Shown here: positions 40,616 through 51,538 of the stretch, piece by piece
How positions within the stretch are numbered: position 1 is the first letter of the stretch
How the letters are laid out: the number at the start of each line of letters is the position of its first letter
Source: Akebia trifoliata
Lineage: Eukaryota > Streptophyta > Magnoliopsida > Ranunculales > Lardizabalaceae
Reading direction: 5' to 3'
DNA: 64,000 bases
NCBI GenBank assembly: GCA_017979445.1
Contig: CM030711.1
Location: forward strand, 45,245,560-45,309,559
Program-made: the position numbers and the translations under genes
The notes under the pieces: generated by a model
What the model was told of the DNA's origin: nothing
Database searches by the model: none
What the model saw: the letters and a program-made list of their open reading frames with translations, nothing else

Positions 40616-41714
40616 AACTCTTCCTCCTCTTAAAACCCTACTCCATCATCAGTGATTTTGCCACGTCTGCTGAATGATCGACGCCTTAAGCTAATAGGCG
40701 CTGAATGTGTTTGGTGAGGTGTGCATTAGGTGATCAATTTTTCACTACCTAAAAAGAGATTCATGGGAGACCTGGTTAATGTAGCTAATCTCTGACATGG
40801 AGATTAGGTTTGATCTGGTTGCATGGATTCGAAATCATGGGAATTTGATGATGCATGAAAGTTTTTGAGACTTCTATCTTAAGCATATGGTCCTGTTTCA
40901 GGTTTGTTGATTACCTAGGCGTAATCCCACATCTTTGTGTTGGTAGCATCTCCCTTCACATGATTCGTGAAATTTCAAGTTGATGAAGCTATTAATGTAA
41001 GGGGATAATTTTCTATTTTGATGTTTTTTAAGCGGCATTTTGAATCTGATTGCTAGGGCATAGGCTATATACTATTGACACGTCTGTTTGAATTATTTTG
41101 TTATTCCCAACTTTTTGCCTTAATCTCACATCTCATGCACAACCCGATATACTTGATTGAGTTCTTAGCCGAACATGGGATACCAGTTTCCGAAGTTGGT
41201 CAAGTTGTTGATGTTGCTGTACCGAGTAATAATAAATAAGAAACAAGAAAGAAAAGCCTAAGCCCAAAAGTTGACTGTTGGTGCACAACAGTTTATGGAT
41301 TTTCGGTAGATTTATGCAAGTGGTTTTAGTATTGAGCTCTGTTATATGTTTAGGTTTCTTATAATCAGGTTGATAAATTGTTTTATTTTTTACTTGCGGG
41401 AATCTGTTTAAAATACTAATTTCTTGTAGGGAACGACTTGATTAGAGCATGACATATTTTAGTCTCCAACCAAAAAGGTGCCATGTAGACACCGTTCTAT
41501 AGTAACGGGACACCTTATCAGATTCTGATTCTTAAAAGAATCATTTTGAGTAACATGTTTTACTTTGCTATTGTACAATATCAACACCTCTATCACAGAA
41601 TATATTTGTGATATACTTGACATCAATAACTATACAAATAAATACACAATCGACCCCAAATGAATAGAATGTAGATTTCTCATTTACATTGAAAGATTTC
41701 TGGATGATTTACTA

Positions 41715-42175
41715 TTATCTTTGAAGATGATACTTGCGTGTGCGGAGATACAGAACAAAGCTTAGAAGTGTTCCAAGGGAGCAAATAGAGTCCCATATGA
41801 TGAAGGTCCTGTGATAGCATTGGAATCCCGTGCACATCCCATTACTTGCATCACCTTCTCTGTCGTAATTGAGTGCAGCCAAGTATCCAAATAGAAGAGA
41901 CCCTATAAGGATATTTGCTCGAATGATTTTATGGTTGAGGGTAGAATTCTCGGAGCCGAAAAGGTCAGAGGTTGTAGAGGTGTTAATGGTAGTGATGACA
42001 CCTGAACAGATGCCGAGAATGGCAGTGGTGATGTATAAATGGTGGTTGTTGACATTTAGGAGCAAGAAGAAAGATGCACATGGGTATCATCATCAGTACC
42101 ATTGATACTGGTCTTGATAAATATGTGCTTGCCCCTGATGCAGAACATTGTGAAACTGGTAAAAAGGTTTTATTG
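41715..42175 (-). pseudogene. C-terminal fragment of NFD4-like (nodulin-like MFS) transporter
   Basis: The translation from 42065 down to the TAA at 41715 contains TTAILGICSG, TSDLFG, LNHKIIRANILIGSLLFGY and FVLYLRTRKYHLQR, the last part of plant nodulin-like/NFD4-like major facilitators. Upstream, the related residues SRPVSMVLMMIPMC lie in a different frame, and RGKHIF in a third, so at least two frameshifts are present before 42090. It is on the same strand as, and C-terminal to, the broken transporter at 48029-49640. Together they probably are remnants of one gene, separated by about 5.8 kb. It is not expected to make a functional protein. Confidence 0.8.
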
Positions 42176-42399
42176 TAGGTGAGTTGATCTACATTTAGGT
42201 CATTATCAAGTGCATTTTCGTAATAGTTTTAACCTTTTATTTTGAAAAATACTATTGCCACGGCAACATTTACTTACAACATGTATGGATTGGTGTGTTA
42301 CAAGTAAAAGTTGATGTTTTTTCCCAGAGTTTGGCCGTTTTTTGTTGGGGGTTTCTTTCTCAATAGTCCCTGATTAATATCTTGATAGTACATTTAGGT

Positions 42400-43615
42400 G
42401 TTGTTTGTTAAACTGAAAAAAATAAGTGCTGAATAGCATTAAGCGCTGAAACTTATAAGCGCTGAATTTAAATGCTGAAAAAGTTGTTTGTTTAGATGTT
42501 GAATTATATATGTTACACATTACTGAAGCTGGTAAATTGTCTTTGTTATCCTTACAATCATATTATACATTGTTTGCATATTTCAAATGCCTATTTCTTA
42601 TCAAATACAATAAAATATATTATTTCTTATAAAATTAAAATATAATTCATTTTTAAATAATAAATAATACTCAAATCTTCAATTTATAAATAATAATTTT
42701 TATTTATAAAAGTCCACAAATTTCAAATTAAAAATAACAATGTCATACAAGTCACCAAAATTTGAAATCAACATTAAAATAACTTAATTTTAGATGAATA
42801 ATTTTTGATAGAAATAAAAGATGTGTAATTATAAAAGCACCTTATGAATTAATAAGGGTAATCCACACCATAGTCAATTTTTTTTTTTGTTTTATATGGG
42901 TTAAAGTTTTTGGAATGAGCACATTTTTAGTGAGGATAATCTAAATATCATCCTCATAAAAAATCAGTCCATTTTGAAACTTCTAACTCTTCAAAAATAG
43001 TTTTTTTTTTTTTTTTAAAGGACGATTTATGATTCTTGAACTTGTTTTGATAGGGTTAGAAATTTCAGGATGTGCTGATTTTTGGTGAGGATGATCTCTT
43101 CATTGTAGAGATCATCTTCATAAAAAATCAACTTATTCCAAAACTTTTAATCTATATAAGACAAAATAATTTAGCCATGGTGTGGGTTTATTCATTTGTG
43201 GGGTGTTTATATACTAATGAGGAGATCATCCTCACCAAAAATCAACTCATTCCAAATTTTTTTAACTCATATAAGACAAAATAATTTAGCATTGGTGTGG
43301 GTTTATTAATTTGGGGTGTGCTTATATACTTATCCATGGGATATAAGAGGCAATATCCTTTTAAGAATAAGGGCATACTTGTCCATGTTCAAAAAACGAA
43401 GGGCATGCTTGTCCGTGTCGAAAAAAGCAAAGTGCTTATCGCTTCAGCACTTTTTTTCAACATCAAAATAGTGCTGAATTTTTTTCACTTATTTTCAGCA
43501 ATAAACGCTGAAAATATAAAGTAAACAAACGAGTTATTTTGACAAAAAGTGTTGAATTTAATTTTTTTCAGCAATAAACACTGAAAAATAGCACAAACAA
43601 ACACTGCCTTAGTAA
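42400..43615. mobile_element. hAT-like MITE with a nested repeat
   Basis: The left end 'aggtgttgtttgttaaactg' with 'aagtgctgaatagc' is mirrored by the right end 'cagcaataaacactgaaaaa' and 'acaaacaaacactgcctt'. This style of GTGTTTGTTT end suggests a hAT relative, but an 8-bp duplication was not found. Inside, 42930-43320 holds a 'gaggatgatctc' hairpin repeat. Two direct copies of a roughly 110-bp block ('ataagacaaaataatttagc' then 'tggtgtgggtttatt') follow each other there. Confidence 0.55.
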
Positions 43616-44121
43616 ACTTTTTATATGTAAGTGGTCCTTCAACCTCTCTTTTCTCAGCTCCTTCACACACTAGGGATTTTTTCAACCATGTGTAACAAAT
43701 GGAGTATGATATATTCTTAATATTGAACATTTACATGTATTGTTTGTTTTATTTGATGATTCATGATGATTGAAGTTGAATTTCTAAATTTTTGAAGATT
43801 TTAACGTAACTTTTGATTCAAGTATCTATTTCGCACTTATAACATACACATTTGGGTTTATTTTTTTTTATGTTTTTGAGAAAATCTAAATCACATTTAC
43901 AGAGTCAAGTTAACTACTTTTTATTGTTTTCTACAATTCTTAAAAAATTATCAAACTTGATAATAAAAATGTTGATCTCGATGATAAAATTGTTGAGCCT
44001 AACAAAAAAAAAAGATTGAATTCAACTAGAAAAAGTGGTGAACTTGACAATAAAATGTCATGAATTTGACAATTTAAAGTGATTCAGATTTTTTCCATTT
44101 TTTACTATTGCAATATTGGAT

Positions 44122-44305
44122 CATGGTTTTAAATCTTGTTCGAGACCGAGATGACTCGTCCGATACGTCTCGATATCATCCACCAACAAGATGGATAGAC
44201 AAGATTTAAAATCACAGTTCATTTTTCTCCTTGTTGAACGAGACGATTTAAATGTATTGAAAAACTCGTTTGAGAGAAGATGTCAAAACGAGTTTTAAAA
44301 CCATG
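44122..44305. mobile_element. MITE with CATGGTTTTAAA ends, copy 2
   Basis: 'catggttttaaatcttgttc' and 'cgagttttaaaaccatg' are the inverted ends. 'gatatcatccaccaacaaga' is the shared internal phrase. It is slightly shorter than the 9883 copy because of an internal deletion. Confidence 0.7.
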
Positions 44306-46034
44306 TACTAGATAGATTTTCTTGAAATATCTGAAATGCATATATTTTAACTGTAAAACGGATGTTTGAACTAAAAGTCAATGACGAAATCTTCAAAAAA
44401 TTTAAAAATCCAGTTTCGTTCGTAATTTTTTGGTTATAAATCATCAAAATAAATTAAGAAATACATCTAAAATATTAAAATTGGGAGCATATCATTCTCC
44501 ATTCATTATTCATGATAAAAATTGTCGAAAATAATTGCAATCATAATTAAAAAAACCCTTAAATATGCGAAAAAGATGAGAAAATGGGAGATAAGAGTTG
44601 AGGGATGCTTTAGATATAAAAAATTTACGAAATGTACAATACCAAGATGCTGGCCAAAAGTTAGGGATTATTGAGAAGAAGAAAAAAACCGCCCACATGA
44701 TCTTTTAAGTAATCTAAGGGAGGGGGGGGGGGGATTTTTATAGAATTGGAGTATTTTAGAAAGAGAAACATTTTCCTTACTCAACTTAATAAAGATTTTA
44801 AGCTTTACTAAGAGTTGTTTTGCTCAAATGGACTATCACATTGGTAATCCAACACCATAACCCTCTAGATTTCATAAAAAAAATTTAGATTAAAAAAAAA
44901 TCCTATGCATTTGATCTAGGGTTTTGAAAATGGATGACTGCACAACTTCCACATAACTCCTAAATTTAAAATTAAAATTGAACGGTGAAAAATAATGAAT
45001 TTTTTTTTAAAATTCATGAAATTTTATCTTCTACAACCTTAAGTCTTAAGCAATTGATCATGTTGTGGTCTTTTGGATGCCACAAGTTTGTAAGGATGAA
45101 ATCCTTACTTAGTAAGGCTAGTTGAAGTAGGGGTGTATTTCAATACCCCTATTAATGTAACAACCTTGTACTAATATCTAGGAAAGTTCATCTTAGCTGT
45201 TTCTTTGTCTTTATGAGGTTTAGAAAAGTCCATCTCTGTTGTTTCTTAATTTGTCGTTTAAAGCCGACTTTTCTAAGCCTCAAACGACGTTTGAAATTTC
45301 TCCTCTAACTTGTTTGAGGATGGAGAAAAGGAGTGTTTGATCTTAGAAAAGTTTTCTGTCAAACGTACCTGATGAACCAATCCAAAGTAACAGTGAAGAG
45401 TCTCCAAATAACCCAAAAGAAGAAGAAATCGCCAATAAAAATGAAGGTGCTGATTGATTCAACTTCCTGAATCTGCTGTCAGTTTCTGCTGTCAGAAGCT
45501 GAAACATTGAAAAGCTTATTTGATAGAACTTTGTACAAGTGTTGTGCTGTTGACCAGAATCTGATAATTACTGTTTGATACAGCTTCAAGAATCTGCTGT
45601 ATTAAGGTAAAATGATAAGAATACCCTTAAGGTTGATAGTGCACCCAAAATGCATTAAAAATTATCAGAATACCCCTATAAATATATAATTACATTAAAT
45701 ATATATAAATACAATAAAATTATATAAAAATTAAAAAAATAATTGTATTAATTTTAAAATATTTATAATTCTAAAAAAAATATAGAAAAATTTATAATTC
45801 TATAAAAATGTTGGCAGCATCTCCTCTTAAAAATAGACATATGAAATTTTTCTGATAAACAAAATACTTGTATAATACACAATCCAACATAATACACCCA
45901 GAATATAGCCTCAACTCATAACCATTAATATACACACTATTCAAACATTTTAATGTCCTTCTGTAATTGAAGAACTAAAGAAAAAAGGATACACAAACAT
46001 TTTAAAACAAACAAAACAAATGAATGCATAAAAA
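44306..46034. other. Spacer inside the disrupted transporter locus
   Basis: No gene is seen. It holds a 14-G run at about 44723-44736, AT-rich sequence and a repeat-like stretch at 45450-45610 with several 'gaatctgctgt' and 'tctgctgtcag' phrases. Confidence 0.45.
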
Positions 46035-47635
46035 TTAACTTGATCGAGAAAATGGAAAGCTAGGTTTGCTTTCTTTGAGGAATTTGTACATGGGCACCGT
46101 ATTTTCACCATTCACACGGACCTGAGAAATAAAAGAAAAAGTTCAACATATAAAGTTTGTATTCAAATACAATGTGGGTACAAAATAAAGTAACAGTAAG
46201 AATAAATGTCAAGTGGTGAGATGTTGTTGACAAACATTTACCCCAAAAGACCGATCTGATGGGGAAGGCGCAACTATGAATATAAAAGGGTCACGAGTCG
46301 AACTAGGGCACGATATGTGAGCACGTGAAACCCGAGAGCGGAGGCAGATAACACAACACTCAGCACTCCCCCTCACAAATAAGGGTAAAAAATTCCTTCA
46401 AGGAGACTCAAACATGTGACCTATAGTCATATTGGACACAACTGGGGAACCCAAAATCAAGATTATAAGCAGACGGAATCTTCTTTCCTTAACATAAAAT
46501 TATCAATTACATATTACAAGACCTAAAGCACCTCACCCATAACTCACACTACTACAAACCTAGTTGATAATATCAAATACAGCAAAAATTCCAGACAAGA
46601 AAAGTTCAAATACAATTAAATTTTTCATTCCAAATTTAGTTAAAAATAAAAACAAACAAAAGCTATTTTGTGAAGTTATATCATAAAATATCAATATTTA
46701 AAGATTTTGAAATAATCCATGTAATATCCAATTGTATCTTTTTAGTTGTTCTCTCTGGCATGAAGCCAAGTTTGCATCTGTTTGTTTCTTGTATTATTCT
46801 TTTCTACATGACCCTATACCAGAATTTTATTCCACAATAGGTAGTGCAATTCCGCACATCTCCCTATTCTTTAAAATAGGTGTCAAATTTTTTTCCCATA
46901 ATTGACATCCAAATATTAATCTTTCTACCATTTAGATCAGATTTCATTAATCTTTCCAACAAAGGGGAAAAACAAAATAAATAAATAAAAACCCTTCATA
47001 GTTTAGATGCTCCAAAGAAAAAGGTAAAAGTAAGCAAAAGTCCTTCATGAAAATTTCAATAATCATCCAAAAATTGAGAAAAGTAAGCAATCCCTTCATG
47101 GGTTAACCTCCAAAAAGGGAACATTAAACAAAAATCCTTCATAGGAAATTACCAAGTGTAGCCTTCATGGGTACTTCAAAAATTGATCCAACAAAAAGAA
47201 GACAAAACACTATAACAGAATCTCACCTTTATCCTTGTATTTGGTGTAAAGCTCAGTCAATTGGGTATAATTGGTATTCGTGAATCCACTGTTTCAACTC
47301 CAAACACAATCCCATTAATATTCAGAAAAATCAAAATAAATAAATAAATAAGATTGATGAACGACCCATTTTTGAAAAATAAAGTACCCTTTGGAAGCAA
47401 CGTTACCAACAACAATAATTTTCCCTTTGTAAATGCTGAGATCAACATCCTTCCCTTTACAATCCTGAAGAGAAAATCCCATAATTTCAAAGAACCCATA
47501 TGCGTGCAAGTGATGAATTTTCATACAGAGAGACAGAGAAAAAAAAATTGAAATTGAAATCTGATAAAATTAACTTACCTTGACTGTGAAATCATGGAGG
47601 GACTGATCTAAGGTAGATGATTGAGAAGCACCCAT
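46035..47635 (-). pseudogene. Glutathione peroxidase-like pseudogene
   Basis: The intact family reduces peroxides using a peroxidatic Cys in the NVASKCGF motif. Recognisable exons are 47635-47579 (MGASQSSTLDQSLHDFTVK), 47464-47388 (from DCKGKDVDLS to NVASK), 47288-47227 (from GFTNTNYTQL to KYKDK) and 46121-46035 (VRVNGENTVPMYKF onward). The first three join in phase with GT-AG introns. The spliced codon that should be TGT for the peroxidatic Cys is GGT, giving NVASKGGF. The exon that should carry FPCNQF and the following residues is not found in the roughly 1.1 kb between the third and fourth pieces. The last exon (WNFTKF) is also absent, since the frame stops soon after KPSFPFSR. The first exon's leader remains (47640-47800). 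It is most similar to Arabidopsis GPX5-type proteins. Confidence 0.85.
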
Positions 47636-47945
47636 ACCAAATCGAGGGTTTCTATGGCAGAGAGAGAGAGAGAGAGAAAGAGACTTTAGGAGAAGAGGAG
47701 AAGACGACAATGTCGATGTCCGAGGGTTCTGTCGAGAACGATGTTGCTGTGTGAGGGTTCTGTCGAAGAAGAGACGAAGAGAAATGAGTTTAAAAAAAAT
47801 GAAGGGCAATAACGTCTTTTCACATGAGACATTTTTCGGTAATTCGCGTTTCCCGCAAACGCAAATTGAAGAAACTCTAAAATTCCGCTTTTCACATTTG
47901 CGTTTATAAACGCAAACTCGGTAACGCAAAACGCAAATGACTGCG

Positions 47946-48028
47946 GCCCGTTTGATTCAGCTTCAAAACGTCGCGTTTTGACGCAAACGCCGGTAAAATT
48001 GCGTTTTGAAGCGCAATCAATCGCCCCG
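47946..48028. mobile_element. Short CpG-rich palindromic element
   Basis: 'ggcccgtttgattcagcttc' followed by 'aaaacgtcgcg' is mirrored by 'cgttttgaagcgcaatcaat' followed by 'cgcccc'. The 83-bp hairpin contains several CG dinucleotides in otherwise AT-rich DNA. It sits exactly where homology to the transporter pseudogene stops. Adjacent 47830-47945 repeats AACGCAAA-like words. Confidence 0.6.
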
Positions 48029-49640
48029 AAGTTTTAGAGTTCCCACGAGACTTGGAAATACACCCTAAGTTATTGAAGTAAACCATACTCAAAGTAGCCC
48101 CACATATATTCACCCCAAAATACAACCAAAAATCCACACTTCCCACTAATTATTTCACTCCATGTTCATCACCCACACCCACCTTCGCCTTCTCCTTCTC
48201 CTTCACCACCTTTTCTTCTTCTTCCACACCAATCTTTACTTCTTCAACACCCCCACCTTGATCACCACTTAACACCTCTTGAGAACTAACCTTTGGGTTC
48301 CATCTTTTAGGTAATAAAACCACCACTAGTGGTAACATGATCATCAAAACCAACATTACAACTCGTAACCTTGTTGACACATGTTCGTAAGCCGGCACCA
48401 CACTTTCGAACAAAGCATAAGCCCCAGTCACAGTAGCCACCCCACACAAAATTGAAAAATCACTTGTCTCTACATCTTGAACTACTGATGTGGTTTCCCT
48501 AACTAAGCTTGTGAAAACTAAACCAACTCCCATTGGAACAAACATGTTTAGAAGAAGATAAGTACTTGGGTTTTTTCTTGAATCTTTTTGCCCATCATGA
48601 ATTCCACTTACCATTGATGAGTAAAGCTTTCCACTTAATCCTGAATAAGTTGAAGTTAAGGCAACCATAGATCAATCATCATCGATGCTAAAGTTTCTTA
48701 CTATTGCAACTGAACATACTTTGTTGATCCAATTTATACTATTTCTGGCTAAAATTTGGAGTAATATAACTTGACAATAAGATAAAGAATAAGGGATCTT
48801 TTTTACTAGGAATAAGAATTGCACCCCATAACCAATAAACCCAAGGACCAACCCAATAATGAGAATCAACCATAGTGGAAGATGACGAGCTGTGGAACTC
48901 GAAAACCAATCGAAGGGCCATCGGGCGTCGGATGCAACTATTAAGAGGTTCAGCCGGACATTGGAGATAGAGAGGTGTTGTTTTAGTTGGGATGAGTAAG
49001 CTTGGAAATTTGAATTGGTTTCACTTATGGATTGGAGTAATATTATACTCACTAAGTGTAGATGCACGAAGTTGCTCTACACTTTCCTTCTCCCTCAGCT
49101 CGGGGGACCTGCAAATCAGCCCACTCCGACGATCAAGTTAGACAAATTGATCAGTATAATTTAAGTAACTTGTTTTGAGAAGAAGAGATTGACCCTTTTT
49201 ACCCATAGTTTTCTTCTTTATATAGGCGTTCAACTTGATCGTTTTCTGTGCCACCCTTTGAGGGTAGTTAGCCTACTCTCTGACATGTCAGCTGCAGGAG
49301 TTGTTGCAACTGCCCTATTACTTCTGAAAAAATCGGAGTTGGTCTGACATGACGTGGGTTGTCAGGACTGACAGTCTATCACTGGCACACCTGTCAAATC
49401 TGTCCTACCGACCTACTAGGCAGTTGCCCGGACCACTTCACCGGCTGATGGCTTAGTTCCGAGCTGCGAATATACGCATTCGTCGGGGTTAATAGACCGA
49501 GCAAGGGCCGCAGTTCGTCCGTCCTTAAAATCATTAATCCTGGCCCTTATTCGAGCCACGTGTCCGTGCTCAAGAATTTTCCCCCACACTAAGCTTAGCC
49601 ATGGAACAAAAGATGATCTTGAGATTGATGGGTTATCCAT
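48029..49640 (-). pseudogene. NFD4-like (nodulin-like MFS) transporter pseudogene, N-terminal and middle part
   Basis: The frame starts at the ATG 49640-49638 (MDNPSISRSSFVPWLSL), is cut by a solo LTR, and resumes at 49051 (VSIILLQSISETNSNFQ). It then runs with transporter-like membrane segments (LWLILIIGLVLGFIGYGVQF) down to 48672, where TGA stops it. The same frame continues as SMVALTSTYSGLSGKLY to a TAA at 48150-48152. It continues again as VGSVDFWLYFGVNICGATL and NNLGCISKSRG until about 48029. These blocks match plant nodulin-like/NFD4-like facilitators in order. Two in-frame stops, the LTR insertion and loss of continuity with the C-terminal part at 42175-41715 make it a pseudogene. A roughly 45-residue Glu/Lys/Val-rich segment precedes the second stop. 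Confidence 0.85.
49057..49588 (-). mobile_element. Solo LTR of a retrotransposon, 532 bp
   Basis: The element starts TGTAGATG and ends CCCCCACA on the plus strand, so it has the TG...CA ends of LTRs. It is flanked by a perfect 5-bp duplication, CTAAG, at 49052-49056 and 49589-49593. Read on the minus strand it carries a TATA box (TATATAAAG, 49225-49217). It is GC-richer than its surroundings. Removing it and one CTAAG restores the reading frame of the transporter pseudogene. No internal retrotransposon domain is present, so it is a solo LTR left by recombination. The superfamily cannot be assigned with confidence. Confidence 0.9.
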
Positions 49641-50060
49641 ATTTTTTCTTTCCTTCTTGTTTATTTCATACTTGGTAAAAAAATACATCTATTTATAGCT
49701 AGTTGTTGAAGCCTTGAAGGGAGATAGAGAAATGCATGGAAGAGGGAAGGTCGGTTTTGTGATTTTGTTTCAAGTAGCTATCATTCAATCATTTTCTATA
49801 TAGTTCTGAAACTCTATCTGCATTTGGCCAAGTATATCAAAGTGGGCTCCAAATTAGGTGGACAATATCTTTTGTGGCTGCGAAGGCATTTGATGTATCC
49901 CTCAGAGTTATAAAACTGTGTCATCTAGAAACTCAGCCATTCCACTCCACGAGTGGAATACCAAACTTACTGAGTCAACATGTAAATTTGGCCATATAGG
50001 TCTAAAACCCACCTTCACCTCCTAATTATTAGCCACTAATCTTGTTTGTTCGGAATAAAT

Positions 50061-50429
50061 GGGTCCTGTTAACATGTGCCTTAAGGCACACGTTTAAGTG
50101 CACTAAATACACCTTGGAAATAAGCATTTGAGGGTGTTTTTTGTATGGGTTTTGTTAACGTATGTCCTTACGACACGTTAAAGCGCGGTAAATACATTTG
50201 GAAAATGGATTTGAACCAAAAATGCCCTTAAAAAGTTATTTTTTTTTACCAAAATACCCTCAAATTCCAATTTCTAAAGTGTATTTATTGCATTTTAAGG
50301 GCACACGATAACAAAACCCTTCTTGTATAAAAAAAATCTTCTGAAGGTATTTTTGGTAGGAATTTTAATTTTCAAGGTGTATTTAATGCACCTAAATGTG
50401 TGCCCTTAGGGCATATGTCAACAAAACCC
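50061..50429. mobile_element. Mutator-like MITE (outer of a nested pair)
   Basis: The ends 'gggtcctgttaacatgtgcc' and 'ggcatatgtcaacaaaaccc' are inverted. Flanking 9-mers are ggaataaat (50052-50060) and ataataaat (50430-50438), an imperfect 9-bp target duplication typical of Mutator-like elements. A related, incomplete copy is at about 52085-52232. Confidence 0.75.
50147..50319. mobile_element. Mutator-like MITE (inner copy, same family)
   Basis: A full 173-bp copy with ends 'gggttttgttaacgtatgtc' and 'gggcacacgataacaaaaccc' sits inside the outer element. The 9-mers tttttgtat (50138-50146) and ttcttgtat (50320-50328) match at eight of nine positions, supporting a separate later insertion. 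Confidence 0.8.
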
Positions 50430-50974
50430 ATAATAAATTAGGCTAATTTCATCTAGTGGAAATTAGGGCTGGCTGCGGATCTGTTCGGTATCGGATCAGT
50501 ACCATTCCAATACCGATCCGAATAGATCAATTAATATGTGAACTGAATCCGATTTGTTTTATTTCATCTTTAATCCGAAACCGATCCGAACAAATGCCTT
50601 TTTTTTAAATGATCAATGTTCAAAATATTTAAAAAATATAAAATCATATAAAATTTTAAAGAATACACTTACCAACTACAAATATAGAGAGAAACCAAAT
50701 AGACTAAAATGTTTTCTCTCTATGTATTAATATGAAATTAAGAATAAAATTTTTTATTAAAAATGTGGTTTAATTTTGGGTGTTTTACCAATATGGCCAA
50801 GTAATTTTCCAAAATTATTGGTTCATTCATGTTTTTGAAATATTATCCAAAGGATTATATACCTACTTTTGTATTTATTTATACGAAAATGGGTATATCT
50901 TGTAGGGACATTAAACTGCATTTACATTGTACCCTTTCGTTTTAAAATTCAAACGAATGAACTGTTCTAATTTT

Positions 50975-51355
50975 GGGTCCCGTTTGGCACCCTAAGTTTT
51001 ACCACACACTTTAACAAACGCGTTTTACCCTACATGGGTTAGAAGTTTCGGAATGGGTTGATTTTTGGTGAGGATGATCTCTATGGTGAGGAGATCATCC
51101 TCACCAAAAATCAGCTCATTCCAAAACTTCTAACCCCATCAAAAATGATTTACAAAAAATGGACGGTCCACGATTTTTCAACTTGTAAACATGGGGTTAA
51201 ACATTTCGGAATGGGCTGATTTTTGGGGAGGATGATCTTCTAATCATAGAGATCATCCTCACCAAAAATCAGCCCATTTCAAAACTTCTAACCCATGTAG
51301 GACAAAAAACGTTTGTTAAAGTGTGTGGTAAAACTTAGGGTGCTGAACATTTCCC
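50975..51355. mobile_element. MITE with long TIRs and internal hairpins
   Basis: The inverted ends of about 33 bp contain 'caccctaagttttaccacac' then 'actttaacaaacg'. The inner part carries two hairpins, each with 'gaggatgatct' facing 'agatcatcctc'. The flanks both read aatttt (50969-50974 and 51356-51361), a possible target duplication. Related hairpin units lie at 42930-43320 and 53170-53625. Confidence 0.8.
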
Positions 51356-51413
51356 AATTTTTAGGTTGTCAAAATTTATTTTTTTTTTCAGAAAATGTAT
51401 CCATTTAAATAAA

Positions 51414-51538
51414 GAGAGCTGCTATCGCCACACCAACTTTTACAAATGCCACACCAATTCCTATGAAAATCACCAAAGAATTGCACATAGTTGGTGTGGC
51501 GTTAGTAAAAGTTGATGTGGCACTAGTAAGTAACTCTC
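51414..51538. mobile_element. 125-bp MITE with perfect 8-bp target duplication
   Basis: It begins 'gagagctgctatcgccacac' and ends 'gatgtggcactagtaagtaa' plus 'ctctc'. The flanks are TAAATAAA on both sides (51406-51413 and 51539-51546). The core matches the 11287-11392 copy. Confidence 0.85.

Noticed and set aside
41869..42105. 78-codon plus-strand ORF
   Set aside because: It is antisense to the transporter C-terminal fragment.
48150..48668. A separate 172-residue membrane protein gene
   Set aside because: The ORF is in the same frame as the upstream 48672-49067 ORF, separated only by TGA and one codon, and continues the same transporter family. It is part of the pseudogene.
48672..48674. 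TGA as a programmed readthrough or selenocysteine codon
   Set aside because: Flowering plants lack selenoprotein synthesis. A second stop, an LTR and frameshifts in the same gene make ordinary decay the simple explanation.
49416..49688. 90-residue protein beginning MYFFTKYEINKK
   Set aside because: It is a chimera: the first part is the transporter pseudogene N-terminus and its leader, and the rest reads through the solo LTR.
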